A stretch of 64,000 nucleotides of DNA from Paralithodes platypus (Eukaryota > Arthropoda > Malacostraca > Decapoda > Lithodidae): contig JAVRFV010002319.1 of NCBI GenBank assembly GCA_032716605.1, positions 276,859 to 340,858 on the forward strand, in the 5' to 3' direction. The notes below the pieces were generated by a model. That model was not told the DNA's origin. It saw only the letters and a list, made by a program, of their open reading frames with translations, and made no database searches. Both the position numbers and the translations under genes were made by a program. Below are positions 52,376 to 64,000 of the stretch, in pieces; the stretch's first letter is position 1; every line of letters begins with the position of its first letter.

Positions 52376-55300
52376 TATTATTATAGAGGGTTGTATTATT
52401 ATTGAGGGTTGTATTATTATAGAGGGTTGTATTATTATAGAGGGTTGTATTATTATAGAGGGTTGTATTATTATAGAGGGTTGTATTATTATAGGGGGTT
52501 GTATTATTATAGAGGGTTGTATTATTATAGAGGGTTGTATTATTATAGAGGGTTGTATTATTATAGAGGGTTGTATTATTATAGAGGGTTGTATTATTAT
52601 AGAGGGTTGTATTATAGAGGGTTGTATATTATAGAGGGTTGTATTATTATAGAGGGTTGTATTATTATAGAGGGTTGTATTATTATAGAGGGTTGTAATT
52701 ATTATAGAGGGTTGTATTATTATAGAGGGTTGTATTATTATAGAGGGTTGTATTATTATAGAGGGTTGTATTATTATAGAGGGTTGTATTATTATAGAGG
52801 GTTGTATTATTATAGAGGGTTGTATTATTATAGAGGGTTGTATTATTATAGAGGGTTGTATTATTATAGAGGGTTGTATTATTATAGAGGGTTGTATTAT
52901 TATAGAGGGTTGTATTATTATAGAGGGTTGTATTATTATAGAGGGATGTATTATTATAGAGGGTTGTATTATTATAGAGGGTTGTATTATTATAGAGGGT
53001 TGTATTATTATAGAGGGTTGTATTATTATAGAGGGTTGTATTATTATAGAGGGTTGTATTATTATAGAGGGTTGTATTATTATAGAGGGTTGTATTATTA
53101 TAGAGGGTTGTATTATTATAGAGGGTTGTATTATTATAGAGGGTTGTATTATAGAGGGTTGTATTATAATAGAGGGTTGTATTATTAGAGGGTTGTATTA
53201 TTATAGAGGGTTGTATTATTATAGAGGGTTGTATTATTATAGAGGGTTGTATTATTATAGAGGGTTGTATTATTATAGAGGGTTGTATTATTATAGAGGG
53301 TTGTATTATTATAGAGGGTTGTATTATTATAGAGGGTTGTATTATTATAGAGGGTTGTATTATTATAGAGGGTTGTATTATTATAGAGGGTTGTATTATT
53401 ATAGAGGGTTGTATTATTATAGAGGGTTGTATTATTATAGAGGGTTGTATTATTATAGAGGGTTGTATTATTATAGAGGGTTGTATTATTATAGAGGGTT
53501 GTATTATTATAGAGGGTTGTATTATTATAGAGGGTTGTATTATTATAGAGGGTTGTATTATTATAGAGGGTTGTATTATTATAGAGGGTTGTATTATTAT
53601 AGAGGGTTGTATTATTATAGAGGGTTGTATTATTATAGAGGGTTGTATTATTATAGAGGGTTGTATTATTATAGAGGGTTGTATTATTATAGAGGGTTGT
53701 ATTATTATAGAGGGTTGTATTATTATAGAGGGTTGTATTATTATAGAGGGTTGTATTATTATAGAGGGTTGTATTATAGAGGGTTGTATTATTATAGAGG
53801 GTTGTATTATTATAGAGGGTTGTATTATTATAGAGGGTTGTATTATTATAGAGGGTTCTATTATTATAGAGGGTTGTATTATTATAGAGCGTTGTATTAT
53901 TATAGAGGGTTGTATTATTCTAGAGGGTTGTATTATTATAGAGGGTTGTATTATTATAGAGGGTTGTATTATTATAGAGGGTTGTATTATTATAGAGCGT
54001 TGTATTATTATAGAGAGTTGTATTATTATAGAGGGTTGTATTATTATAGAGGGTTGTATTATTATAGAGGGTTGTATTATTATAGAGGGTTGTATTATTA
54101 TAGAGGGTTGTATTATTATAGAGGGTTGTATTATTATAGAGGGTTGTATTATTATAGAGGGTTGTATTATTATAGAGGGTTGTATTATTATAGAGGGTTG
54201 TATTATTATAGAGGGTTGTATTATTATAGAGGGTTGTATATTATAGAGGGTTGTATTATTATAGAGGGTTGTATTATTATAGAGGGTTGTATTATTATAG
54301 AGGGTTGTATTATTATAGAGGGTTGTATTATTATAGAGGGTTGTATTATTATAGAGGGTTGTATTATTATAGAGGGTTGTATTATTATAGAGGGTTGTAT
54401 TATTATAGAGGGTTGTATTATTATAGAGGGTTGTATTATTATAGAGGGTTGTATTATTATAGAGGGTTGTATTATTATAGAGGGTTGTATTATTATAGAG
54501 GGTTGTATTATTATAGAGGGTTGTATTATTATAGAGGGTTGTATTATTATAGAGGGTTGTATTATTATAGAAGGTTGTATTATTATAGACGGTTGTATTA
54601 TTATAGAGGGTTGTATTATTATAGAGGGTTGTATTATTGTAGAGGGTTGTATTATTATAGAGGGTTGTATTATTATAGAGGGTTGTATTATTATAGAGGG
54701 TTGTATTATTATAGAGGGTTGTATTATTATAGAGGGTTGTATTATTATAGAGGGTTGTATTATTATAGAGGATTGTATTATTATAGAGGGTTGTATTATT
54801 ATAGAGGGTTGTATTATTATAGAGGGTTGTATTATTATAGAGGGTTGTATTATTATAGAGGGTTGTATTATTATAGAGGGTTGTATTATTATAGAGGCTT
54901 CTATTATTATAGAGGGTTGTATTATTATAGAGGGTTGTCTTATTATAGAGGGTTGTATTATTATACAGGGTTGTTATTATAGAGGGTTGTATTATTATAG
55001 AGGGTTGTATTATTATAGAGGGTTGTATTATTATAGAGGGTTGTATTATTATAGAGGGTTGTATTATTATAGAGGGTTGTATTATTATAGAGGGTTGTAT
55101 TATTATAGAGGGTTGTATTATTATAGAGGGTTGTATTATTATAGAGGGTTGTATTATTATAGAGGGTTGTATTATTATAGAGGGTTGTATTATTATAGAG
55201 GGTTGTATTATTATAGAGGGTTGTATTATTATAGAGGGTTGTATTATTATAGAGGGTTGTATTATTATAGAGGGTTGTATTATTATAGAGGGTTGTATTA

Positions 55301-58300
55301 TTATAGAGGGTTGTATTATTATAGAGGGTTGTATTATTATAGAGGGTTGTATTATTATAGAGGGTTGTATTATTATAGAGGGTTGTATTATTATAGAGGG
55401 TTGTATTATTATAGAGGGTTGTATTATTATAGAGGGTTGTATTATTATAGAGGGTTGTATTATTATAGAGGGTTGTATTATTATAGAGGGTTGTATTATT
55501 ATAGAGGGTTGTATTATTATAGAGGGTTGTATTATTATAGAGGGTTGTATTATTATAGAGGGTTGTATTATTATAGAGGGTTGTATTATTATAGAGGGTT
55601 GTATTATTATAGAGGGTTGTATTATTATAGAGGGTTGTATTATTATAGAGGGTTGTATTATAGAGGGTTGTATTATTATAGAGGGTTGTATTATTATGGA
55701 GGGTTGTATTATTATAGAGGGTTGTATTATTATAGAGGGTTGTATTATTATAGAGGGTTGTATTATTATAGAGGGTTGTATTATTATAGAGGGTTGTATT
55801 ATTATAGAGGGTTGTATTATTATAGAGGGTTGTATTATTATAGAGGGTTGTATTATTATAGAGGGTTGTATTATTATAGAGGGTTGTATTATTATAGAGG
55901 GTTGTATTATTATAGAGGGTTGTATTATTATAGAGGGTTGTATTATTATAGAGGGTTGTATTATTATAGAGGGTTGTATTATTATAGAGGGTTGCATTAT
56001 TATAGAGGGTTGTATTATTATAGAGGGTTGTATTATTATAGAGGGTTGTATTATTATAGAGGGTTGTATTATTATAGAGGGTTGTATTATTATAGAGGGT
56101 TGTATTATTATAGGGTTGTATTATTATAGAGGGTTGTATTATTATAGAGGGTTGTATTATTATAGAGGGTTGTATTATTATAGAGGGTTGTATTATTATA
56201 GAGGGTTGTATTATTATAGAGGGTTGTATTATTATAGAGGGTTGTATTATTATAGAGGGTTGTATTATTATAGAGGGTTGTATTATTATAGAGGGTTGTA
56301 TTATTATAGAGGGTTGTATTATTATAGAGGGTTGTATTATTATAGAGGGTTGTATTATTATAGAGGGTTGTATTATTATAGAGGGTTGTATTATTATAGA
56401 GGGTTGTATTATTATAGAGGGTTGAATTATTATAGAGGGTTGTATTATTATAGAGGGTTGTATTATTATAGAGGGTTGTATTATTATAGAGGGTTGTATT
56501 ATTATAGAGGGTTGTATTATTATAGAGGGTTGTATTATTATAGAGGGTTGTATTATTATAGAGGGTTGAATTATTATAGAGGGTTGTATTATTATAGAGG
56601 GTTGTATTATTATAGAGGGTTGTATTATTATAGAGGGTTGTATTATTATAGAGGGTTGTATTATTATAGAGGGTTGTATTATTATAGAGGGTTGTATTAT
56701 TATAGAGGGTTGTATTATTATAGAGGGTTGTATTATTATAGAGGGTTGTATTATTATAGAGGGTTGTATTATTATAGAGGGTTGTATTATTATAGAGGGT
56801 TGTATTATTATAGAGGGTTGTATTATTATAGAGGGTTGTATTATTATAGAGGGTTGTATTATTATAGAGGGTTGTATTATTATAGAGGGTTGTATTATTA
56901 TAGAGGGTTGTATTATTATAGAGGGTTGTATTATTATAGAGGGTTGTATTATTATAGAGGGTTGTATTATTATAGAGGGTTGTATTATTATAGAGGGTTG
57001 TATTATTATAGAGGGTTGTATTATTATAGAGGGTTGTATTATTATAGAGGGTTGTATTATTATAGAGGGTTGTATTATTATAGAGGGTTGTATTATTATA
57101 GAGGGTTGTATTATTATAGAGGGTTGTATTATTATAGAGGGTTGTATTATTATAGAGGGTTGTATTATTATAGAGGGTTGTATTATTATAGAGGGTTGTA
57201 TTATTATAGAGGGTTGTATTATTATAGAGGGTTGTATTATTATAGAGGGTTGTATTATTATAGAGGGTTGTATTAGTATTGAGGGTTGTATTATTATAGA
57301 GGGTTGTATTATTATAGAGGGTTGTATTATTATAGAGGGTTGTATTATTATAGAGGGTTGTATTATTATAGAGGGTTGTATTATTATAGAGGGTTGTATT
57401 ATTATAGAGGGTTGTATTATTATAGAGGGTTGTATTATTATAGAGGGTTGTATTATTATAGAGGGTTGTATTATTATAGAGGGTTGTATTATTATAGAGG
57501 GTTGTATTATTATAGAGGGTTGTATTATTATAGAGGGTTGTATTATTATAGAGGGTTGTATTATTATAGAGGGTTGTATTATTATAGAGGGTTGTATTAT
57601 TATAGAGGGTTGTATTATTATAGAGGGTTGTATTATTATAGAGGGTTGTATTATTATAGAGGGTTGTATTATTATAGAGGGTTGTATTATTATAGAGGGA
57701 TGTATAATTATAGAGGGTTGTATTATTATAGAGGTATGTATTATTATAGAGGGTTGTATTATTATAGAGGGTTGTATTATTATAGAGGGTTGTATTATTA
57801 TAGAGGGTTGTATTATTATAGAGGGATGTATTATTATAGAGGGTTGTATTATTATAGAGGGTTGTATTATTATAGAGGGTTGTATTATTATAGAGGGTTG
57901 TATTATTATAGAGGGTTGTATTATTATAGAGGGTTGTATTATTATAGAGGGTTGTATTATTATAGAGGGTTGTATTATTATAGAGGGTTGTATTATTATA
58001 GAGGGTTGTATTATTATAGAGGGTTGTATTATTAGAGGGTTGTATTATTATAGAGGGTTGTATTATTATAGAGGGTTGTATTATTATAGAGGGTTGTATT
58101 ATTATAGAGGGTTGTATTATTATAGAGGGTTGTATTATTATAGAGGGTTGTATTATTATAGAGGGTTGTATTATTATAGAGGGTTGTATTATTATAGAGG
58201 GTTGTATTATTATAGAGGGTTGTATTATTATAGAGGGTTGTATTATTATAGAGGGTTGTATTATTATAGAGGGTTGTATTATTATAGAGGGTTGTATTAT

Positions 58301-61300
58301 TATAGAGGGTTGTATTATTATAGAGGGTTGTATTATTATAGAGGGTTGTATTATTATAGAGGGTTGTATTATTATAGAGGGTTGTATTATTATAGAGGGT
58401 TGTATTATTATAGAGGGTTGTATTATTATAGAGGGTTGTATTATTATAGAGGGTTGTATTATTATAGAGGGTTGTATTATTATAGAGGGTTGTATTATTA
58501 TAGAGGGTTGTATTATTATAGAGGGTTGTATTATTATAGAGGGTTGTATTATTATAGAGGGTTGTATTATTATAGAGGGTTGTATTATTATAGAGGGTTG
58601 TATTATTATAGAGGGTTGTATTATTATAGAGGGTTGTATTATTATAGAGGGTTGTATTATTATAGAGGGTTGTATTATTATAGAGGGTTGTATTATTATA
58701 GAGGGTTGTATTATTATAGAGGCTTGAATTATTATAGAGGGTTGTATTATTATAGAGGGTTGTATTATTATAGAGGGTTGTATTATTATAGAGGGTTGTA
58801 TTATTATAGAGTGTTGTATTATTATAGAGGGTTGTATTATTATAGAGGGTTGTATTATTATAGAGGGTTGTATTATTTAGAGGGTTGTATTATTATAGAG
58901 GGTTGTATTATTATAGAGGGTTGTATTATTATAGAGGGTTGTATTATTATAGAGGGTTGTATTATTATAGAGGGTTGTATTATTATAGAGGGTTGTATTA
59001 TTATAGAGGGTTGTATTATTATAGAGGGTTGTATTATTATAGAGGGTTGTATTATTATAGAGGGTTGTATTATTATAGAGGGTTGTATTATTATAGAGGG
59101 TTGTATTATTATAGAGGGTTGTATTATTATAGAGGGTTGTATTATTATAGAGGGTTGTATTATTATAGAGGGTTGTATTATTATAGAGGGTTGTATTATT
59201 ATAGAGGGTTGTATTATTATAGAGGGTTGTATTATTATAGAGGGTTGTATTATTATAGAGGGTTGTATTATTATAGAGGGTTGTATTATTATAGAGGGTT
59301 GTATTATTATAGAGGGTTGTATTATTATAGAGGGTTGTATTATTATAGAGGGTTGTATTATTATAGAGGGTTGTATTATTATAGAGGGTTGTATTATTAT
59401 AGAGGGTTGTATTATTATAGAGGGTTGTATTATTATAGAGGGTTGTATTATTATAGAGGGTTGTATTATTAGAGGGTTGTATTATTATAGAGGGTTGTAT
59501 TATTATAGAGGGTTGTATTATTATAGAGGGTTGTATTATTATAGAGGGTTGTATTATTATAGAGGGTTGTATTATTATAGAGGGTTGTATTATTATAGAG
59601 GGTTGTATTATTATAGAGGGTTGTATTATTATAGAGGGTTGTATTATTATAGAGGGTTGTATTATTATAGAGGGTTGTATTATTATAGAGGGTTGTATTA
59701 TTATAGAGGGTTGTATTATTATAGAGGGTTGTATTATTATAGAGGGTTGTATTATTATAGAGGGTTGTATTATTATAGAGGGTTGTATTATTATAGAGGG
59801 TTGTATTATTATAGAGGGTTGTATTATTATAGAGGGTTGTATTATTATAGAGGGTTGTATTATTATAGAGGGTTGTATTATTATAGAGGGTTGTATTATT
59901 ATAGAGGGTTGTATTATTATAGAGGGTTGTATTATTATAGAGGGTTGTATTATTATAGAGGGTTGTATTATTATAGAGGGTTGTATTATTATAGAGGGTT
60001 GTATTATTATAGAGGGTTGTATTATTATAGAGGGTTGTATTATTATAGAGGGTTGTATTATTATAGAGGGTTGTATTATTATAGAGGGTTGTATTATTAT
60101 AGAGGGTTGTATTATTATAGAGGGTTGTATATTATAGAGGGTTGTATTATTATAGAGGGTTGTATTATTATAGAGGGTTGTATTATTATAGAGGGTTGTA
60201 TTATTATAGAGGGTTGTATTATTATAGAGGGTTGTATTATTATAGAGGGTTGTATTATAGAGGGTTGTATTATTATAGAGGGTTGTATTATTAGAGGGTT
60301 GTATTATTATAGAGGGTTGTATTATTATAGAGGGTTGTATTATTATAGAGGGTTGTATTATTATAGAGGGTTGTATTATTATAGAGGGTTGTATTATTAT
60401 AGAGGGTTGTATTATTATAGAGGGTTGTATTATAGAGGGTTGTATTATTATAGAGGGTTGTATTATGATAGAGGGTTGTATTATTATAGAGGGTTGTATT
60501 ATTATAGAGGGTTGTATTTTTATAGAGGGTTGTATTATTATAGAGGGTTGTATTATTATAGAGGGTTGTATTATTATAGAGCGTTGTATTATTATAGAGG
60601 GTTGTATTATTATAGAGGGTTGTATTATTATAGAGGGTTGTATTATTATAGAGGGTTGTATTATTATAGAGGGTTGTATTATTATAGAGGGTTGTATTAT
60701 TATAGAGGGTTGTATTATTATAGAGGGTTGTATTATTATAGAGGGTTGTATTATTATAGAGGGTTGTATTATTATAGAGGGTTGTATTATTATAGAGGGT
60801 TGTATTATTATAGAGGGTTGTATTATTATAGAGGGTTGTATTATTATAGAGGGTTGTATTATTATAGAGGGTTGTATTATTATAGAGGGTTGTATTATTA
60901 TAGAGGGTTGTATTATTATAGAGGGTTGTATTATTATAGAGGGTTGTATTATTATAGAGGGTTGTATTATTATAGAGGGTTGTATTATTATAGAGGGTTG
61001 TATTATTATAGAGGGTTGTATTATTATAGAGGGTTGTATTATTATAGAGGGTTGTATTATTATAGAGGGTTGTATTATTATAGAGGGTTGTATTATTATA
61101 GAGGGTTGTATTATTATAGAGGGTTGTATTATTATAGAGGGTTGTATTATTATAGAGGGTTGTATTATTATAGAGGGTTGTATTATTATAGAGGGTTGTA
61201 TTATTATAGAGGGTTGTATTATTATAGAGGGTTGTATTATTATAGAGGGTTGTATTATTATAGAGGGTTGTATTATTATAGAGGGTTGTATTATTATAGA

Positions 61301-61735
61301 GGGTTGTATTATTATAGAGGGTTGTATTATTATAGAGGGTTGTATTATTATAGAGGGTTGTATTATTATAGAGGGTTGTATTATTATAGAGGGTTGTATT
61401 ATTATAGAGGGTTGTATTATTATAGAGGGTTGTATTATTATAGAGGGTTGTATTATTATAGAGGGTTGTATTATTATAGAGGGTTGTATTATTATAGAGG
61501 GTTGTATTATTATAGAGGGTTGTATTATAGAGGGTTGTATTATTATAGAGGGTTGTATTATTATGGAGGGTTGTATTATTATAGAGGGTTGTATTATTAT
61601 AGAGGGTTGTATTATTATAGAGGGTTGTATTATTATTGAGGGTTGTATTATTATAGAGGGTTGTATTATTATAGAGGGTTGTATTATTATAGAGGGTTGT
61701 ATTATTATTGAGGGTTGTATTATTATTGAGGGTTT
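52374..61735. repeat. 18-bp satellite array, about 9.36 kb, about 520 copies
   Basis: The unit ATTATTATAGAGGGTTGT is repeated with very few changes. Length variants of 15, 16 and 17 bp (lost ATT, T or AT) occur sparsely. Point variants cluster locally (for example 53870-54020 and 57690-57830). Units with ATTG instead of ATAG lie mainly at the two outer edges, the pattern expected if unequal exchange homogenises the interior. Long frames on both strands (YYYRGL, IIIEGC, QPSIII, TTLYNN) follow from a unit of six codons and are not genes. Confidence 0.98.
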
Positions 61736-61775
61736 TCATTGTTTTAGCCATTTTTGAACAATGTGTTTTTAGTTT

Positions 61776-61786
61776 ACCCCCAAGAC
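61776..61786. repeat. 11-bp inverted repeat flanking the satellite, right
   Basis: ACCCCCAAGAC lies 41 bp beyond the last satellite unit and mirrors 52365-52375. Confidence 0.65.
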
Positions 61787-61794
61787 TTAGAAAC

Positions 61795-62065
61795 ACGCCT
61801 CTCCAGACACCCTTCAAACTAAAAAACGTCCCCCAGACCCCATTCAAGCTAAATATGTACATTTTTCGGTAGAAAATTGTCCCGGCCGAAGGCCGATTTC
61901 TCCCAAATTGCAGGCTCGCTATCGCTCGCCCAGGAAAAATTTACACCTTATTGGGTTGAAGCATCTTAAATCGACAAAGTAATGAGGTGAAACGTCTTAA
62001 AATCTACAAACTACTGGAGTAAAGCAGGGAGGACCGAAATTGGGCCGCCCTGCACCTAATAGGGT
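61795..62065. mobile_element. TTAA foldback family copy
   Basis: 'ccattcaagctaaatatgta', hairpin 'cggccgaaggccg', 'caggctcgctatcgctcgcc' and 'gggccgccctgcacc' match the family. The left end merges into the satellite's right flank. TTAA lies at 62065. Confidence 0.7.
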
Positions 62066-62392
62066 TAACTATATACCTTAAAATGACCTAGCTTGGGATG
62101 GGGGCTATACTTGGGACACTTCTGGATAACAGTAAGCTACAGTTATGGAACAATGACTCTGCATTATGGAAGAACACCGCAGACATACTGGTTTGTCCAT
62201 AACATCATGTACTGTATTTATCCCATAACTGTGGTTCATTGTATAGGTTTACAGAGTGTCCGAAGTTACCTCCCCGTCCGAAGTTACGTCATGTTACCGC
62301 TACTATTTAAATTCATGCATTAAAGATTATATATATTTAAGTTTTCATAGTTCGATATAGTGTTACAACTGATTAAACATTGGATAAGAGGT
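62066..62392. other. no recognised feature
   Basis: AT-rich sequence; nothing supported. Confidence 0.5.
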
Positions 62393-62471
62393 ATCCTCAC
62401 CAGGATTCGAACCCACTCACTCCAGGTATATTTGGGAGAGTCGGGCACCGTAACCACTCGGCCATGAGCGG
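62393..62471 (-). other. tRNA-Ser/Leu-like sequence (pseudogene or SINE head)
   Basis: The minus strand has TGGCCGAGTGGTTACGGTGC (A box of class II tRNAs) and GGGTTCGAATCCTGG (B box). Acceptor halves pair only partly (CTCA with TGAG). The anticodon stem is not clear. Probably not a working tRNA. Confidence 0.55.
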
Positions 62472-62749
62472 ATATAAGGAAAGCAACCTTAGTTCATATT
62501 TGAGGAACCAGGTTTTTAGTCTCGTGGAGGACTATGCCTTCGAACACATGGCGAGTTTATTAGACTTCGACCATGACTATTTTTACGCCCCCCCCCCCCC
62601 CCCCCGCCAACTCGGTTAACCGAGTACTATTACGCGGGTGCCCAACCCCAAAAGGGTTTGAAATAGGGGAGCTATCCCCCCCGCCAAAGGCGGCTTTCTA
62701 GGGCCTTTCCTAGCTGATGCTGAGAGGATTGGGTTCTAGTCATGTGGTG

Positions 62750-63137
62750 ATGGGCTGGTCTATCAGAGTGAGAGCTGAGCAATCTCTGCCATACCCATAG
62801 CTTACTCTGACTGTTCCTTTAACTTTTATATTTTCTAGATCTCAAGTGACGGCGTTTCTTCCGTGGATTGACCTCCCAATCTACCAAGATTGGAAGCCAA
62901 AGCGTCACATTTTTCCCTTGCCCTTCAACTTTCTCTTCATAATTGCTGAGGGGCACAGGGCCCTGGGTGGGGCTTTGGTTTCCCGGGCATTTCCGCACCC
63001 TCCTCAGCTCCCTGCCATGGAGTGACTTCGGTCACCCAGGCTTTATTGTGGTCGGCGGGGAGGGTTCTGTGGGGGCACTCGGTTATGGCCTTGGAATTGC
63101 TCGGGGCCTTGGGGCTGTTCGGCCAGGCAGCTTGGGG

Positions 63138-63190
<53 letters not shown>
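62750..63190 (+). mobile_element. retroposon with (AAC)n tail, full-length copy
   Basis: From 'ggtctatcagagtgagagct' to 'gctgttcggccaggcagctt', then a 70-bp (AAC)n tail. It aligns along its whole length to the copies at 23.2 and 31.7 kb with about 10% divergence. Confidence 0.75.
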
Positions 63191-63805
63191 CTACCACTAT
63201 TACTACTACTTGTCCTCTGCAATGTAAAAAAAGCACATTTGTTTACAAACAATTAACATATACATACAATGAAATACATACACAATTCACAATTAGAGGC
63301 AATTTAATACATACATATATACAAATTAATACACAATACATAAAATTACAATTGCCCCATTTTTCCTATTTTTTTGTGATTTTTTGTTTTTTCTATTTTT
63401 TCTGGGGGGTGGGAATTGAATACATAGAAATTAATACGCAATTACAATGAATATATACACAATATCAATGAAATACATACACACATTCATACAAACATTC
63501 ATACACAAACCAGGTGATCAATCTAGTCTGTTCGGTGGCCACCTAACCTATCACTGTCTGACCAAATCCTGAGTAACTCCAGGGCTCGATCAGCCAACCA
63601 GTCAGTAAGGCTCTCACCACTTACCGCTCGGCTGTCACTCGGCTGATATATTATAATCAAATGGGGATATTTCCGCATATTATTTTCCATGTTAATCATA
63701 TATAGGCCTACAGTTATTTGCATGTATATGTATTTGTCTTGTAAATGAGATATATGTATATTTATGACAATAAACATTAATATTTGAGTATGGTAAATAA
63801 TGATT
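63191..63805. other. AT-rich sequence, simple ACATACA-type repeats
   Basis: 'atacatacaatgaaatacat'-like stretches and T-runs at 63360-63405. No supported gene. Confidence 0.6.
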
Positions 63806-63807
63806 AT

Positions 63808-64000
63808 CCTAAATATAATGTTAAGTATTTCCACAATATTATACAACAATGCATTGTGTGCGTTTATATGTTAATCCTATTATTAGCCTAAATATAATGT
63901 TAAGTATTTCCACAATATTATACAACAATGCATTGTGTGCGTTTATATGTTAATCCTATTATTATCCTAAATATAATGTTAAGTATTTCCACAATATTAT
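63808..64000. repeat. 78-bp tandem repeat continuing past the window
   Basis: 'cctaaatataatgttaagta' starts units near 63809, 63887 and 63965, nearly identical. The array is cut by the window end. Confidence 0.93.

Noticed and set aside
52374..61735. Open frames of up to 1199 codons on both strands
   Set aside because: They are read-through of an 18-bp satellite whose unit is exactly six codons. The peptides are perfect hexamer repeats on both strands with no other protein sequence.
52374..61735. Telomeric or G-quadruplex repeat
   Set aside because: The unit is not TTAGG-like. Only one GGG per 18 bp leaves loops too long for a stable quadruplex.
62393..62471. Functional tRNA-Ser or tRNA-Leu
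   Set aside because: A and B boxes are good, but the acceptor and anticodon stems do not pair properly. Several similar degenerate copies suggest SINE or pseudogene origin.
63520..63640. Another tRNA-like sequence on the minus strand (GCCGAGCGGTAAG)
   Set aside because: An A-box-like motif is present, but no B box at the right distance.
1..64000. Host protein-coding genes, rRNA, snRNA or endogenous viral sequence
   Set aside because: None could be supported. All long non-repetitive coding similarity is to transposase or LINE proteins.

Overview
The window is eukaryotic, almost certainly animal, and most likely a decapod crustacean or another arthropod with a repeat-swollen genome. The evidence is indirect: CR1-type and jockey-type LINEs, a two-gene PIF/Harbinger element with spliced introns, a piggyBac element, very dense microsatellites and minisatellites, and no recognisable host gene. 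A 100-base run of N at 3657-3756 is a scaffold gap. Every real coding sequence I can support belongs to a mobile element. The species call is an inference.

Layout: 1-5.4 kb holds a TTAA-type foldback element, a 22-bp minisatellite, a LINE reverse transcriptase relic and a foldback MITE. 5.4-7.0 kb is a candidate non-autonomous DNA transposon. 7.03-12.41 kb is a complete PIF/Harbinger transposon with 46-bp perfect TIRs and a TAA target duplication. It carries a HARBI1-type transposase (+, two frameshifts) and a three-exon MADF/Myb-like partner (-). 12.4-21 kb is minisatellites, including composite 66/89-bp arrays and a hAT-like MITE swollen by a 72-bp tandem repeat and split by a LINE fragment. 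22.1-32.4 kb holds a 1.6-kb segment present twice, once flanked by a 68-bp direct repeat and interrupted by a probable solo LTR, plus three TTAA MITEs sharing their boundary TTAAs. 32.4-39.3 kb has more MITEs, a 53-bp array grown out of a tRNA-like SINE, and a 45-bp minisatellite.

39.6-48.2 kb is the best nested structure. A CR1-clade LINE on the minus strand (ORF1 with a zinc-knuckle-like motif, a coiled coil and an SGNH esterase; ORF2 with endonuclease and RT) is split by a 4.4-kb piggyBac element sitting exactly on a duplicated TTAA. The piggyBac transposase has all three catalytic Asp residues and a Cys-rich tail, but is frameshifted by a small deletion. 50.3-52.36 kb is a 5'-truncated jockey-like LINE with its poly(A). 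It abuts a 9.36-kb array of an 18-bp satellite (52.37-61.74 kb) bounded by an 11-bp inverted repeat. 61.7-64 kb contains a foldback copy, a tRNA-like SINE, a retroposon with an (AAC)n tail and a 78-bp tandem repeat running off the end.

How it fits together: the region is a TE graveyard with a few young insertions. Many families share the TTAA target, so piggyBac-type activity has shaped it. Several MITEs and SINEs have seeded tandem repeats. Long ORFs in the arrays are artefacts of unit lengths divisible by three. I see no evidence for a novel host gene system.
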